Shown here: piece by piece, positions 9,044 through 10,196 of the stretch
How the letters are laid out: each line of letters opens with the position of its first letter
Numbering within the stretch: the stretch's first letter is position 1
NCBI GenBank assembly: GCA_027596035.1
Contig: JADGJA010000823.1
Span: forward strand, 1-10,196
Direction of reading: 5' to 3'
Length of the DNA stretch: 10,196 nt
Source: Thoreauomyces humboldtii
Taxonomy: Eukaryota > Chytridiomycota > Chytridiomycetes > Spizellomycetales > Powellomycetaceae
The notes under the pieces: generated by a model
Seen by the model: only the letters and a program-made list of their open reading frames with translations
The model's database searches: none
Told to the model about the DNA's origin: nothing
Made by a program: the position numbers and the translations under genes

Positions 9044-9209
9044 GGATCCCCGTCATTTTCCAACATATCGGACGGCGCATTCCGCGACCGTAGCAGCTGT
9101 CTGTCCAGGAATGCGCGCCTCCATGAACGTCTTGCTCTCGGTCCAGGCCAGCGCCTGGTTGAAATCCATGCCGGTGTTTTCCAGAACATCGTGGCACACA
9201 CAGCAAGGG
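9044..9209 (-). repeat. Inverted repeat, right arm
   Basis: This is the right arm of the imperfect palindrome described for 8791-8957. It is most simply a partial, inverted copy of a member of the same gene family. Its inner edge at about 9044 is where the plus-strand frame that continues past the early stop (through F-A-E-F-V-Q-A-L) stops looking like the native protein and becomes antisense of the copied block. Confidence 0.88.
9053..9209 (-). pseudogene. Partial inverted copy of the gene family
   Basis: Read on the minus strand, 9190-9053 encodes VLENTGMDFNQALAWTE followed by the same block as the plus-strand copy, and ends in VRYVGK and an immediate TGA at 9055-9053. Upstream of V-L-E-N-T the match to the plus copy continues for about 20 bp but only after a 1-base shift, so the frame is broken. 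The N-terminal half (the part corresponding to 8401-8790) is absent. I call this a fragment, with no promoter or start of its own visible. Confidence 0.7.
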
Positions 9210-9213
9210 GTTG

Positions 9214-9417
9214 AGGTTACGAGAGGTTGTCGGGCGTCATGAATCAAAGGGCTGGTGTTACGCGGCAAGATGCAACCACCACTGGCACGTGTCGGAGCAC
9301 ATGCAAGGTCGAATCTTCCAGGGTCAAGTTCATTCATCTCAATTGTCCTCGTACACAGCTTCGTCGCTCTCCAGAGCACTTCCACCGTCGGACAGCTTCC
9401 GAAAAGGCGGAAGTGGC
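9214..9417. other. Spacer between inverted repeat and tRNA gene
   Basis: About 200 bp between the right arm of the inverted repeat and the Pol III terminator of the tRNA gene. I found no further copy of the neighbouring gene family here, no long open frame with protein-like composition, and no clear regulatory motif. Confidence 0.4.
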
Positions 9418-9425
9418 AAAAAAAA
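9418..9425 (-). terminator. Pol III oligo-T terminator of tRNA-Ser
   Basis: Eight consecutive A residues on the plus strand are a T8 run on the minus strand, beginning 9 nt after the 3' end of the tRNA. A run of this length and spacing is a standard RNA polymerase III terminator. Confidence 0.9.
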
Positions 9426-9434
9426 GATATATAA

Positions 9435-9516
9435 CGACTGGTACAGGATTTGAACCTGTGCTCCCAAAGGGAACCTCCTTAGCAGGGAGGCGCCTTAACC
9501 ACTCGGCCAACCAGTC
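9435..9516 (-). tRNA. tRNA-Ser(GCU), intronless
   Basis: On the minus strand the 82 bases fold as a complete class II tRNA. The acceptor stem GACTGGT pairs with ACCAGTC, with discriminator G, the serine identity base. The D arm is GCC...GGC. The anticodon stem CCTCC/GGAGG closes the loop CTGCTAA, whose anticodon GCT reads AGC and AGU. A long variable arm (TCCC-TTT-GGGA) is typical of serine tRNAs. The T arm is ACAGG-TTCAAAT-CCTGT. Internal A and B boxes (TGGCCGAGTGG and GGTTCAAATCC) and the T8 terminator complete the Pol III gene. CCA is not encoded, as expected in a eukaryote, and there is no intron after the anticodon. It lies between the two copies of the unrecognised gene family. Confidence 0.98.
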
Positions 9517-10125
9517 TTTTCCTTTACCCAACCAGTAATTTCTTTATCTTGTCAGACACCCGCATGCTGGTTTTGCCATTCCCATGAGTTTCGCAACTTC
9601 AGCAGCATCTACTTTGCAGACAAGGCGGGATAGCCCTGTACACGCCCCTCGGCAGCATCGGACCACGTCGGAACCTGTCTTGGAACACGGCGCTGTGTTG
9701 CGTGCGGTATAGTTGCGGTTCTTGAGCTGCCATCTTTGCCATCCCTGCATCTGCTCAAGAGACCGCGCTTGCTGGTGAAGTGGCTCGCAGACTCCTACTA
9801 AAGTAGGTTTGCATCACTACTCTCCTGTCACTTCTCTCCCCGGTTGTTTGTATGCAGTGGATTATGTGCATATCCAGCCTCCGAGTCCGAGCTGCCCAGA
9901 CACCGTGCATACTTGCCTACGCTTTGGCCAAAATGTGTAGCTGCGTAAAAAAGGTGTGCTGGGGTGTGTGGGTGAGACAATTCTCTCGCGGCGGATGAGA
10001 GTACGCGCGCCGCTCCCTCCACACTTGGCGGTTCGCGGCTTTCCGATTGTTCGTTCGCCCACCGTCGCGTTTCCTTCACAATCTACTGACATTTCAACCT
10101 TCACAGGCCAATTCACTTCTGCCCC
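9517..10125. other. Intergenic stretch upstream of second family copy
   Basis: About 600 bp between the tRNA gene and the second direct repeat. The minus-strand frames here (9750-9544, 10079-9828, 10137-9862) are short, overlap one another and have no recognisable motifs. A 6-bp palindrome (CCTACT-AA-AGTAGG, 9794-9807) is too short to interpret. The part near 10100 is pyrimidine-rich and probably belongs to the leader or promoter of the gene starting at 10162. Confidence 0.4.
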
Positions 10126-10196
10126 ATCACTACCCACTTCTGATCCATCAAAACAGCACCCATGTCGCTCGTATCTTCACATTCAGCCCAGATCAC
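10126..10196 (+). repeat. Direct repeat, copy 2 (cut by window edge)
   Basis: This is the partner of 8365-8435 and has the same orientation. Nine substitutions and no indels separate the two over 71 bp. Four of the nine lie in the 36 bp before the ATG and five in the coding part. Confidence 0.85.
10162..10196 (+). CDS. Second copy of the unrecognised gene family, 5' end only
   Basis: Only the first 11 codons plus two bases are in the window. They encode MSLVSSHSAQI, identical to the start of the copy at 8401. The five nucleotide differences (GTG/GTA, TCG/TCA twice, GCG/GCC, CAA/CAG) are all at third positions and all silent. That pattern supports a real protein start that has been under selection. 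The leader directly before the ATG (CAGCACCC) is also identical. Whether this copy is intact cannot be seen. Function unknown. Confidence 0.65.
   Translation, partial: MSLVSSHSAQI

Noticed and set aside
8490..9206. Minus-strand open frame of 238 codons across the inverted repeat
   Set aside because: It is antisense to the family gene through the left arm. The plus-strand frame has the conserved start, silent-only differences between copies and more natural composition.
9794..9807. CCTACT-AA-AGTAGG palindrome
   Set aside because: A 6-bp stem with a 2-base centre is expected by chance.

Overview
The window looks like nuclear DNA of a fungus in the Dikarya. The evidence is short GT-AG introns (54-89 nt where a splice is clearly needed), pyrimidine-rich tracts before start codons, a eukaryotic tRNA-Ser with a Pol III oligo-T terminator, and two spliced genes of fungal type. 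I lean towards a basidiomycete, but nothing here settles the phylum.

Layout. Bases 1-1618 hold no gene I can defend, only purine and pyrimidine tracts and one 12-bp hairpin. A TATA-like box and a CT-rich leader lead into a six-exon plus-strand gene (1711-4868). It encodes a secreted GH115 xylan alpha-1,2-glucuronidase of about 930 residues. A short convergent intergenic stretch follows. Next is a minus-strand, four-exon gene (6434-5245) for a FYVE zinc-finger protein of about 330 residues. Its complete zinc-binding domain is reassembled across three exons, and its short last exon ends in a D-W-x-W-S-T-F tail. Bases 6435-8364 are mostly gene-free and contain a CAA/CAG repeat tract.

The right end (8365-10196) is the accessory part. 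It carries two copies of an unrecognised gene family in the same orientation, starting at 8401 and 10162. They share about 87% identity over the visible 71 bp, and all five differences in the visible coding part are synonymous. The first copy is damaged: it has a one-base frameshift near 8690-8700 and an early stop at 8967. It is followed at once by an inverted partial copy of its own 3' half (about 8791-8957 against 9044-9209, with a 126-bp core at 92% identity), so a transcript through it could fold into a long hairpin. A tRNA-Ser(GCU) gene on the minus strand (9435-9516) lies between the two family copies.

The GH115 gene acts outside the cell on glucuronoxylan. The FYVE gene acts inside the cell on PI3P-bearing endosomal or vacuolar membranes. 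I see no functional link between them. The newest-looking biology is the repeated family with its inverted duplication. It reads as a lineage-specific, expanding gene family with decaying members, not as a recognised system.
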